Source: Dactylorhiza incarnata (taxonomy: Eukaryota > Streptophyta > Magnoliopsida > Asparagales > Orchidaceae). Taken from it: 64,000 bases of DNA. Of the stretch, positions 55,250 through 64,000 are shown piece after piece. A model generated the notes under the pieces. It saw nothing but the letters and a program-made list of their open reading frames with translations, was not told the DNA's origin and did not search any database. The translations under genes and the position numbers were made by a program. The stretch spans positions 2,132,501-2,196,500 of the forward strand of contig JAWHQI010000229.1 in assembly GCA_033032865.1 (NCBI GenBank), read 5' to 3'. Numbering within the stretch: position 1 is the first letter of the stretch; every line of letters begins with the position of its first letter.

Positions 55250-56170
55250 ATGATGAAGGGGAACAACTTCTCGACCCCCGTTCCGATGATAAAGCTGGAG
55301 AAGTTCACGGCGACTGAGTTCAACGCCTGGAAGTTGAACACTCAGTTCGGGATGAAGTTTCTGAACGTGTTCTACACCGTTCAGTCTGATGGTGCTGAGG
55401 TCGTAGGGACTGCTGACGAGACATAGTGGGTTTCTGATGAAGACTTCTGCAAAGACTACCTGCTCAACTGTCTATCATCCAGCTTGGCCCAGACCTACAT
55501 GAAGATGAGCACCGCAAAGGAGATCTGGGATGCACTGCAGGAGCACTTCAGGCAGGAGGAGGACCTGTCCAAGACGCACCTAGTTGACAAGTTCCACTCT
55601 TTCAGCTTCGACGAGGAGAAAGCCATTCTCCCTCAGGTATCAGATTTTGAAAATTTAATTGATTCCCTGCATAGTGAGTCTATTAGTCTGCCTGATAGTT
55701 TTGTTGCGGGCACGATTGTGTATAAATTGCCCTCCTCGTGGTACAATTTCAAAACGGAAATGTACCGCAAGAAGATGCAGGTTGGTCTGAACGACCTCAA
55801 GCGTTTCATACGCATTGAGGACGAGAACAGGACAAAGCACGCTTTGGAAGCTGTTGGCAAGCAGAAGACTGCTGCCAACATGATTTCAAGCTCCAAGCGG
55901 CCTCCTCCCCCTCACAAGACCAAAACGTCTCGTAGTAGCCCCCAGGTTGCAGGCCCAAGTAAACCCTCTAAGAAATTTAAGGGTAAATGTTATAACTGCA
56001 ATAAGTGGGGACACTGCGCATGTGATTGCAAGCTACCGAGGAAAGAAAGAACTCGGGCACCACAAGAAGGCAACCAAGCCCATCTTGTTAGCCAAGCTGA
56101 GCCATCCGACTTTGTTGTCATGGTCGGACACGCGCAGGCCAGCATGCTTGCAACAATGCTAATCTTATGA
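55250..56170 (+). pseudogene. gag of short-LTR copia element
   Basis: ATG 55250 (MMKGNNFST) is followed by the copia gag fold: FNAWKLNTQFGMKF, IWDALQEHFRQEEDLSKTHL, LPSSWYNFKTEMYRKKM and a knuckle CYNCNKWGHCACDC near 55990-56030. A TAG at 55424-55426 interrupts it where the frame otherwise continues (next codon W). After about 56130 the frame drifts: the protease core with its D-S/T-G is not visible, and only the following block (near 56170-56280) remains in another frame. Confidence 0.87.
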
Positions 56171-56321
56171 CAGAGCCGAAGGATGCAAAGGAATCAGTAA
56201 CTATGGCAAATGGAGACACAACTGACGTAATGAAGGTGGGGAATGCAACTCTGCTGCTCTCCTCAGGTAAGTCTTCTTTTTAAAGAATGTTAAATTTATT
56301 CCTTCCATAGCTGCTAACTTA

Positions 56322-57176
56322 GTGTCTATCAGTTTATTATGTAATGCGGGTATGTCGCTTAGCTTCTGTAGCGGCAGGGTAACTTTGTCAGTTAACTCGC
56401 ACTATTTTGGATGTGTTTTTGTCCAAAATAGGATGTACCGTCTGAGTCTAGCAAGTGAGGTAGTCCAACAAGTTCAATTGAACTTAGTTAGCCCTAGGAC
56501 TCTACACGAGAGACTAGGACACGTCAACTACAGGAAAATGTTCCAAGTAGCTAGAACTCACAAGATCACATTAGACACTAAGTCTCCACTTGAAAAATGC
56601 GAAGTGTGCGCTCAGACTAAGGTCACTAGGAAACCTTTTGGCACGGTTACTAGGAGCACAACACCTCTTGAGCTTATACATTCCGATATTTGTGACTTTA
56701 AGAGTTTTGTCACTAGAGGTGGGAGGAAGTATATGATCACGTTTATAGATGACTGCACGAGATTTTGTCATATTTCGTTGCTTAAAACTAAAGATGAAGC
56801 GTTTGAAAAGTTTTGTCTTTTCAAAACCAGGAAAGAAAACCAACTAAGCATGAAAATAAAATGTTTTAGGAGTGATAGAGGAGGAGAATATATGTCCAGT
56901 GAGTTCAGATGCTTCCTTGCTTCACAGGGCATCATAGCAGAAACCACTGCTCCTTACTCCCCCCAATCTAACGGCATAGCCGAGCGCAAGAATAGAACGT
57001 TAACAGAGATGTTGAACTCTATGCTGCTCACTGCAGGCATGCCTTCCGCTTATTGGGGCGAAGCAGTCTTGACTGTGAATCACATTCTGAATAAAGTTCC
57101 TCATGCTAAGTTAGAGGTTACTCCCTACGAGCTTTGGTTTAAGAGACCCCCATCGTTTACTCGACTTAAGACCTAG
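56322..57176 (+). pseudogene. copia integrase, short-LTR element
   Basis: The HHCC domain (LHERLGHVNYRKMF, CEVCAQTK) is followed by the DDE core: LIHSDICDF, FRSDRGGEYMSSEF and the glutamate of NGIAERKNRT. All three catalytic residues are present. A TAG at 57174-57176 ends the frame where the codons on either side keep homology, so it is a point nonsense mutation. Confidence 0.9.
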
Positions 57177-59084
57177 GGTTGTATAGCCTATGTCAGGGTT
57201 CCTGACCCTAGACGGCCTAAAGTTGGACCTAGGACCAATACTTGTGTCTACCTAGGTTGTGTTGAGGATAGTGCTGCAGATAGGTTCCTTGATATTTCTA
57301 ATAATATCATAATAGAATCTAGGAATGCGGTGTTCTTCGAGAATAAATTCCTCAAAGATAAGAACTTAACAATCCCAGGTATGCAAACAACTATTACTGA
57401 GGAAGATCCTGAATCAGTACCGAGCACCTCCTATCCCGTTCCGGTAGATAACTCTGCCCTAGAGTCTAGAAGGACTTCTCTAAGAGAGCGAATTCCCAGA
57501 ACCTTTGGTAGTGATTTTGTGACTTGCCACGTTGAGGCCGATCCATCCACCTATAAGGAAGCGATGAGATCCAGGGATTCACTACTCTGGAAAGAAGCTA
57601 TAGATGAAGAGATGAATTCTCTTCTTCAGAATAACACCTGGACGTTGGTTGATAAGCCAAAAGGGGCTAAAACCGTAGGGTGTAAGTGGGTTCTGAAAAA
57701 GAAATTGAATCCTGATGGTAGCGTAGCTAAGTATAAAGCACGCCTGGTGGCTAAAGGTTTCACACAAGTCAGCGGAGTAGATTATTTTGATGTCTACTCA
57801 CCCGTGTGTCACTTGGCAACCATTCGGGTTCTCCTTGCTATTGCATCTATTGAGAACGTTATTGTTCATCAAATGGATGTTAAGACTGCGTTCTTGAACG
57901 GAGATCTGACCGAAGAGATCTACATGAGTCAACCTGAAGGTTTCATTGTAGACGGTCACGAAACGAAAGTCTATAAATTACTTAAGTCTTTATACGGACT
58001 AAAGCAAGCACCGAAATTATGGGATGAGAAGTTCGACTATAGTGTAAAGAACATGGGATTCATGTCGAGTCTCTCGGATAAATGTCTTTACATACGTAAT
58101 AGATCGGATAAAGTCGCCATAATATGCTTGTACGTAAATGATATGCTCATTCTAGGGTCTGATCAATCCGAAGTGGATGACGTTAAGTCAGATCTCATAA
58201 AAGAATTTAGCATAAAAGACCTAGGTGTAGCTAACACTATACTAGACATGCAAGTGAGCTTTGGGAAGAATGGTACCTCCATAAGTCAAAGCCACTACAT
58301 AAAATCCATGTTGGACACGTGGGGATACAGTGCCAGTAGAGCATCTGAGACACCATACGACCACACTAACCGCCTAAAGCCCAATGAAGGAGCTATGGTT
58401 AGACAGTTAGATTATTCTAAACTGCTTGGTAGCCTCATGTATGCCATGGTCTGCACTAGACCTGACATAGCCTTTACGGTCGGCATGTTGTGCAGATTCA
58501 CTAGTAATCCTGGTAAAGACCACTGGAACGCTTTAGATAGGCTAATGAGATACTTAAAGCACACCCAAAAGTATGCTTTAGTTTACACTGGTCATCCTTC
58601 AGTTCTTGAAGGTTATTCTGATGCATCTTGGTGCTCAGAATTAAACGACAGCAAGTCCACTAGTGGTTTTGTGTTCACACTAGGAGGAGCAGTTGTAGCC
58701 TGGAAGTCCAAGAGGCAATCTTGTATTGCACTCTCTTCTATGGAATCCGAACTCTACGCTCTTGCGTCAGCAGGAGAAGAAGCCGAATGGCTGAGAGATT
58801 TGGTGATGGACATTCCTTTGTCGAGCCTGAAATTGAGTTCTGTTGCAGTTAACTGCGACAATCAGGCTACTAAAACGATTGCTACGAACTCTTTGTTCAA
58901 TGGCAAAAGAAGGAATCTCAGGCTAAAACAATCCTGGTTGACCTCTCTCACAAGTCAAGGGATTATGACCCTAATTGATGTGAGATCGAAAGACAATGTT
59001 GCATACCCCTTGACCAAAGGATTAAATATAGCTCTCACAATAAAAATATCGGGGGAAATGAGATTAAAGTTCAAAGATGTATGA
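57177..59084 (+). pseudogene. copia reverse transcriptase and RNase H, YVND variant
   Basis: Open for the rest of pol, with [38 protein letters not shown] and [20 protein letters not shown]. The catalytic box reads [11 protein letters not shown], with the first aspartate of the usual YVDD replaced by asparagine, so polymerase activity is probably lost. RNase H motifs are [19 protein letters not shown] and AYPLTKGL. It depends on upstream frames now separated by the TAG at 57174. Confidence 0.9.
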
Positions 59085-59848
59085 AACTTTCCTCCGCAGT
59101 TTATGTTTTGACAGTGAGAACCTATAGTCGCAACATTCAAGCATCTAATAACAGACTGAAAACCCAAATAATTTCTTGATGAAAACCCAAGATGGTTTGA
59201 TGCCGGTTATTCCACATTTGATAACCAAGCACCTCTCTCATTGTAAGTTGATTCAAGAGTTATTCAACTGGAAATTGAAAGTCGTTGTAAAAGTTAATCT
59301 AAACATTATTGGTCACAGCACATTATTCCACATTTGATAATGTTGCACGTGATGTGTGTCCACATGTGTTGGTGAGGCACATAGTGATCAGTAATGAGTA
59401 AGATAACGTGACTAGTCCTAGTTAGACTGGATGATATGCTGACATAGTTACTTCACCGTTGCTAGAAGTGCTAAGCTCATTTAGTAAGAGCTAGTTTACT
59501 TTAAACGTCACTGCATATGTTTATGAATTCATAGAGTCTGACTCATGAAATTCCTTGCAGGCTACAGTGGAGATTATGGAGGAGAAGTAGACTTGGACAT
59601 AGATGACGATGATCTACTAGATGAGTAGAATCATCAAACGTTTTAATTCATGTTGTTTTGTAATAACTATTCAGACTATATTTGGGATAAAATCTGTGTT
59701 TTTTGGTTTGCCGTTTAGACAAAAACCTTTTCATGTGTTAATTAGTATGATCTATCCTGAATGCTTTGTTTAGTTTAAATTATTATTTTTGTCTACTCTC
59801 CAGCACCCTGAAACGTTACCGTTATTAGTCACGAATATAGGAGGAGAT
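59085..59848 (+). other. 3' untranslated region and polypurine tract of the short-LTR copia element
   Basis: AT-rich, with a repeated TTCCACATTTGATAA motif near 59208 and 59325. The purine tract AGGAGGAGA lies at 59839-59847 directly before the LTR. Confidence 0.6.
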
Positions 59849-59991
59849 TGTAAAGGTATATTCGGACGAATAACGGGCTCGGGGGCTTTGCGTGTGGAAA
59901 CCCTAGGTATTCTGCTATATACCTAGCTGGAGGCAACGGAGAGATAGTTCCACTTTGACTTCCTCCGGATGTTTCGAGCAACCCTTCTACA
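59849..59991 (+). repeat. 3' LTR, 143 bp
   Basis: Partner of 54340-54483, ending CAACCCTTCTACA, followed by the TTAAT duplication. Confidence 0.95.
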
Positions 59992-60245
59992 TTAATGTCC
60001 TAATTCCTAAACATTCTGATTAGATTTAAGAAAGCATGCAGCAGTGGATATTGTTATATTTATTTTTAGAAAAATTGGTAGGTGAGTTACAGCTGTGCAT
60101 TTCAGTCCTGCCCTCCAAATCAGCAAAATTGGCTGTAATTAGGGTTTCTTCAAAAGGGACGGGAATCGGCGAATGTGAGAATACAGCTGCTTCTCCTCCT
60201 ATTTGAATCCTGAAACCGGTCGCTGTTCCTCAGCCGCAGAAACAA

Positions 60246-61394
60246 ATGATCCTGGTTCGTAAGAACTCCTCTCTCCTTCTCGGCTTTCTCGCAGAAACAA
60301 GTAAGAACCCCATCCACGTAACTTCCCTCCGTCTCTTCTCCTCTAAATCCGACGATCCTCCCAAAACCCCATTCATCGTCAAATACCTAGTCGACTCAGT
60401 TGGTTTATCGTCGTCGGAGGCCGACAAAGGTTCCAAGTTCATAACCCACGTCAAATCCCCTTCGAAGCCGGATTCCGTGATAGAATTCTTCAGAAAGAAT
60501 GGTTTCACCGACGCTGACATCAAAAGGATCATATGCTCTAACTCCAGAGTCGTATGTGCTAATGTTGATTCCACCCTGAAGCCAAAGTTCGAAGTTTTGA
60601 GAGATATAGGGTTCTCCGATACCCAAATCGTCAGACTCATCACTGCTAACCCTCTTGCCCTCAATCACCTGAGTTATTGCAATGTGCGTCCCAGGATTGA
60701 GTTCTTCAATACTTTCCTTGGTTCCAATGATGACATCGTAAAAGCCTTTGTAAGGGACATATGCCTTCTATCTTGTAGCCTAGAGAAGAAAATCAAGCCC
60801 AATATCGCTTTCTTGAGGGAATGCCAATTTTCTAATGAAAAGATCGGCTCTTTGTTGATCAATAGCCGAAGAGTCATTAGCAGGCCTCTCAACACCCTTA
60901 AATCTATTGCGAAAAGAGTCGAAGAATTGGGAGTTCCCCGCGAATCAGGAATGTTTTACTATGGGTTCCTTTCTTTCTGTAGACTCAACTCATACATGGT
61001 TGATGCCAAGATCAAGTTACTGGTTTCCTTGGGATTTTCAGAATCTGAACTTCGCTCTGCGATTTCAAAGCAACCATTAATTTTGTGTCTCTCTGACAAG
61101 AATTTGCGTAAGAAGGTTGATTTCCTTGTGAAGGAAGTAGGTTGTAACCTCTCCTATGTGAGCAGCCATCCTATTCTCTTAGTCCTTAGCTTGACTAAAA
61201 GATTGATTCCAAGGAATTATGTTATGAAACTAATCATGGAAAAGGGTCTTTTGAAGAAAAAACTAGGTTTCTTTTATTTTGCATCTGTTTCTGAGAGAAT
61301 ATTTCTTAAAAGGTTCATTTTTTCTTTTCAAAAGAGGATGCCAGAGCTCCATGATGTATATATTTCCGCTTCTACAGGCAAATTTTTGTATTAG
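60246..61394 (+). CDS. mTERF-domain protein, organelle-targeted (gene 2)
   Basis: This is an intact, intronless 382-residue frame. The leader (residues 1-32, ending LRLFSS) is rich in K, R, S and L and looks like an organelle presequence. mTERF helical repeats fill the rest: PSKPDSVIEFFRKNGFTDAD, IGFSDTQIVRLITANP, SFCRLNSYMVDAKIKLLVSL and GFSESELRSAISKQP. It aligns end to end with gene 1 (for example SKPD, ESGMF, SSHPILL against SHPMLL, and the same C-terminal layout), so the two are paralogues. Role: probable organelle nucleic-acid binding in gene expression, target unknown. Its start is 255 bp after a copia LTR. Confidence 0.92.
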   Translation: MILVRKNSSLLLGFLAETSKNPIHVTSLRLFSSKSDDPPKTPFIVKYLVDSVGLSSSEADKGSKFITHVKSPSKPDSVIEFFRKNGFTDADIKRIICSNSRVVCANVDSTLKPKFEVLRDIGFSDTQIVRLITANPLALNHLSYCNVRPRIEFFNTFLGSNDDIVKAFVRDICLLSCSLEKKIKPNIAFLRECQFSNEKIGSLLINSRRVISRPLNTLKSIAKRVEELGVPRESGMFYYGFLSFCRLNSYMVDAKIKLLVSLGFSESELRSAISKQPLILCLSDKNLRKKVDFLVKEVGCNLSYVSSHPILLVLSLTKRLIPRNYVMKLIMEKGLLKKKLGFFYFASVSERIFLKRFIFSFQKRMPELHDVYISASTGKFLY

Positions 61395-61486
61395 AAATGT
61401 TATTTTCAATTAGCAAGCAGAGCTCTTAGTATTGTACTTTTAATCAAATTCATGTTGACTTTCTGAAGATGATCTCTATGTGTATG

Positions 61487-61521
<35 letters not shown>

Positions 61522-62100
61522 GCATTGTCAGTTCTTACTCTTTCAGTGCTTTTGAATTATGAATTTCAGTGTTACCTATTACTGATTAGTAGAGTTGATT
61601 GTGTGCTCTTATTGTTTAATTCCCTTTATCAAATGTAAATCCAAGGATCATGCCAATGACAAATAAACCCAAAGAAGTGTGAGTCAAAGTATCATTTAGT
61701 TAGAGATGACAAGGTGTTTGTCTTCTCATAAACCTTCACCTTCTATACTTTTTTTTGGTTGTTTTTGTTTTCACCTTCTATACTTGCCAATCAAAGAAAG
61801 CAATGAAGTAAAAGGAGTATAGGAACTTAAGAAGAAACAACCAAGTTGCAGGGCTGACAAAAACTATGTTATAGGCCAAAGGAAGTATAAATGACCTTTT
61901 TGTAGGTTCAAATGAACAAAAAGACCATCCATGAGTATTTGATTACAAACAACATGCATCCCAGGTAATTACAACTTCTTGAAATTGTCTTAGAACTTAG
62001 AAGTTTCATTCCATATGAATTATCAGACATTATAGAAGATTCTATGAGTGTCCCAACTCCTAAGAGCATATTTTATGAGATAAGAAGCTACCTCCACATC
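61395..62100. other. mTERF gene 2 downstream region, no gene seen
   Basis: Probable 3' UTR and spacer, with a (TC)n(TA)n microsatellite at about 61486-61520. Confidence 0.5.
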
Positions 62101-62110
62101 CAAATCTCAA

Positions 62111-62308
62111 ATGAGGGAGCTTGATTCATTCAGGGTAGGGTTAAAATGGAATATTTCGAATGAAGGTATCTCTTGTTTTTCCAATAGTCCAACTTGGATA
62201 GTGGACTCCGGTGCCACGAATCATATCACTCCACAAAAGCTGCCTCAATATTTGAACTCTGCATACCCTAAGTTCATCACAGTGTCTAATGCTCGCCCGG
62301 AGCTCCAG
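62111..62308 (+). pseudogene. copia protease fragment
   Basis: A short frame with WIVDSGATNHITPQ (catalytic D-S-G-A) and YPKFITVSNA, as in copia protease. No other part of the element was found around it. Confidence 0.7.
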
Positions 62309-62329
62309 TAGTCGGTATGTTTGCAAATA

Positions 62330-63565
62330 GAGAAAAGAGCGTCAAAACCTCCCCAGCAGCATTAGGATAGCAGCAAATCTAGCAGGATGAGGAAATGTCT
62401 TCTACCTCGCGCGAGATCGGGGTCAGGATGAATCTGGGTCTGGGACCCAGTTTTACTCGTCCCCGGGGCGACCTTGGGCGCGGAAGGTTGGGAAGCGGGC
62501 TGCCCGCCATCATCGGACAGGTCCAGATCGTCGAGCACCTGCTGAGTGCTCGCGGAGGCCTCCTGTTAGTCGGCGGGAGGATTGGCGACATCCTCTGCAG
62601 GAGCAGGCTTCTTCTTCTTCTCCTTCTTCTTCTTTGCGAGCTTCTTCTTCCTCTTAGAGGCGAGGAAGTCGTCGAGCTCGTCATGTTCCCGAGTACGTTT
62701 GCGAGGAGATGACAACAAGCCCAGAAGCGCGGACATATCCTCAGCAGCCTCTTCAACAGGAGTGCGCGGCATATTAAGCGAGTTTAGAAAGGCGGTCCAA
62801 TAAAAGACCCCCACCCCTCTATATATAGAGTCCCAGAACCAGCCAGGCGGTTGCCGAGTAGACCTGATACTCGCCCAGAGCAGATCGTCGAATAAGGGTT
62901 GGATGATTCTTTCCGAGCTACTTCGTTGCTCGCAAAGAGCGGGGATTGTGTACAACCCCTATTCTCCGAGGGTATGACCCAATTCAAGCTACGTAGGCAA
63001 AATGTCAAAGTTAAAGGTCAACACGGAGGACATGAGTCAAAGACTGAAGACAACCCAAGAAGTAGAGGCAGCAGAAGGCCTGTGCGAGTATAGGCGAGCA
63101 TGTGCGAGCAAGCCCCTTATACTCGCCAAGGTGGGCGACCATAGGAGATGTTCGCCGAAGCCAGGCGAGATCCCCTCAATGTCGCGTAGTCGCCTGGCAG
63201 GGTTGGGCTATAAATGGCCTCCCCTCTCCTTTGGTTTTCCTATAAATAGGACTCCATGGGTACTTGGATTGACACCTTTGGCTGAGCTTTCGGACCCCCA
63301 TTTTCGAAGACCTGCCCCCCTGAGTTCTTGACCGTCACCCTCGGTTGTCATCCTAAATACTCGCCAAGTTGGTGCCTTCTTCGTACCCTACTCGACCATC
63401 TTTGGTTGTGGAGGAGAAGTCTCTTCCGAGCTTTTGGGTACGTGTGAGTCTCCCTGCCGCAGCACCTGAGGTCATGTTGTTGCTCTTCTAGCCCTTTCGT
63501 TGTTGCCAGTCAAGCCGTCTAGTCGAACCGCTGGGCGAGTAGCCTCCGACTGCATTGATCCAAAT
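62330..63565 (+). mobile_element. 3' end relic of a second Tat-type gypsy element
   Basis: The LTR-like start GATTGTGTACAACCCC (LTR from about 62949) matches the Tat 3' junction at 32556-32570, including a purine run before it. The probable LTR holds a TATA box (TATAAATA, 63241-63248) and ends near 63564 before TTTTGGAG. The internal part upstream carries an antisense frame. Overall sequence is otherwise well diverged from 20372-33897. Confidence 0.6.
62569..62772 (-). pseudogene. antisense frame of the Tat relic
   Basis: ATG 62772 begins MPRTPVEEAAEDMSALL and runs into a very basic stretch (KRKKKLAKKKKEKKKK) before a stop at 62569. A minus-strand TATA box (62820-62827) lies 48 bp upstream. 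Position, orientation and TATA spacing mirror antisense gene 2 of the complete Tat element, although the protein is not closely similar. Confidence 0.5.
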
Positions 63566-64000
63566 TTTGGAGCTTAGAATTTTCCTGGCTTCAACTGTCG
63601 GGATAGGGTTGGACATATTTCTAGTTTCCTTTGGCCGGACCGGTAGAATAGGGTCGGGATCGCGATCCTAAAGATCCTAAGATCCTGATCACGATCCCAG
63701 TAGTAGATGTGCCGATTTAGATCCTAGTTAAGATCTTGATCGATTTACAAAATCTGTCTACGAGCTGGATCGCGATCCTAATAACCATGGTTAAGATACA
63801 TCATTTTCACATATGGTACCGAAAAGGTTCAAGCTATTAGATCATGGCATGATTCGAAAATCCTCACGAAGGCTCGGGGTTTCATATCTTAGCTTCTTTT
63901 TATTGCTGATTCATTAAGAACTTTAATTCCCTTATTGCCTCTGTGACCGACTGTCTTAGGAAGAGTCATTTTATTTGGACCAACGAGGTGGAGCGTGCTT
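63566..64000. other. end of window, no gene seen
   Basis: Contains many GATC-type words (GATCGCGATCC, GATCCTAAGATCC) at 63656-63780 but no convincing feature. Confidence 0.4.

Larger units (their letters stand above)
54340..59991 (+). mobile_element. full-length Ty1/copia element with 144-bp LTRs
   Basis: Two near-identical short LTRs, gag, integrase, RT and RNase H in copia order and a polypurine tract. A perfect target-site duplication TTAAT flanks it (54335-54339 and 59992-59996). LTRs differ by three substitutions and one single-base indel. Two nonsense codons, a damaged protease and an altered RT motif make it non-autonomous now. Confidence 0.95.

Noticed and set aside
54340..59991. Possibility of a virus-derived (pararetrovirus) insert
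   Set aside because: Integrase precedes RT, LTRs and a 5-bp target duplication are present, and no movement or envelope protein is seen; it is a copia retrotransposon.
1..64000. tRNA, rRNA or other structural RNA genes
   Set aside because: Only tRNA-complementary primer binding sites were found; no cloverleaf or rRNA segment was recognised by eye. A tRNAscan-SE or Infernal run would settle it.

Overview
This window is nuclear DNA of a flowering plant. It holds two intact, intronless mTERF-family genes (15113-16279 and 60246-61394, both +) about 44 kb apart, and almost everything else is nested transposable elements. Plant origin is supported by the mTERF proteins with organelle-type leaders, Tat-lineage Ty3/gypsy and Ty1/copia elements, FAR1/OTU Mutator-like elements, a hAT element, Tourist-type MITEs, Helitron-like ends and an Arabidopsis-type (CCCTAAA)n telomeric tract. 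I cannot name the species.

Layout. 1-2007: 5' part of a minus-strand copia element and its LTR. 2304-2586: copia LTR fragment, broken by a full-length copia element (2587-9129; two about 98% identical LTRs, frameshifted pol). 9391-11222: Mutator-like element whose recognisable coding region is an OTU-protease-like frame. 11571-15035: composite Mutator-like element with two inverted arms of about 1.2 kb, each carrying a FAR1-type domain. 15113-16279: mTERF gene 1, starting 78 bp after that element. 17010-20160: decayed Mutator-like transposase/OTU relic, split by a hAT element (17605-19009) that itself holds a Tourist MITE (18415-18596).

20372-33897: a 13.5-kb Tat-lineage gypsy element with 1.34-kb LTRs, gag, protease, RT, two RNase H domains, integrase, an eight-copy 97-bp tandem repeat, and two spliced antisense genes, each behind its own TATA box. 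34578-37520: a Harbinger transposase fragment, an 18-bp minisatellite and a Tourist MITE. 37531-45096: two Helitron-like elements side by side. The second is interrupted by an inverted LTR fragment, the 5' half of a chromovirus-like gypsy element (39516-43380) and a telomeric repeat tract (43382-43513). 45117-45735: a foldback tandem repeat. 47259-54286: a solo copia LTR (TSD ATAAT) split by a 5.65-kb solo LTR (TSD GAGGT). 54340-59991: full-length copia element with 144-bp LTRs (TSD TTAAT). 60246-61394: mTERF gene 2. 62111-63565: small copia and Tat relics.

The host contribution is a diverged mTERF pair, probably a local duplication pushed apart by insertions. The transposons form a layered record in which host-site duplications give the order of insertion. 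All retroelement open frames carry stops or frameshifts, several of them exactly at long poly(G)/poly(C) runs. I found no RNA genes, CRISPR arrays or bacterial features.
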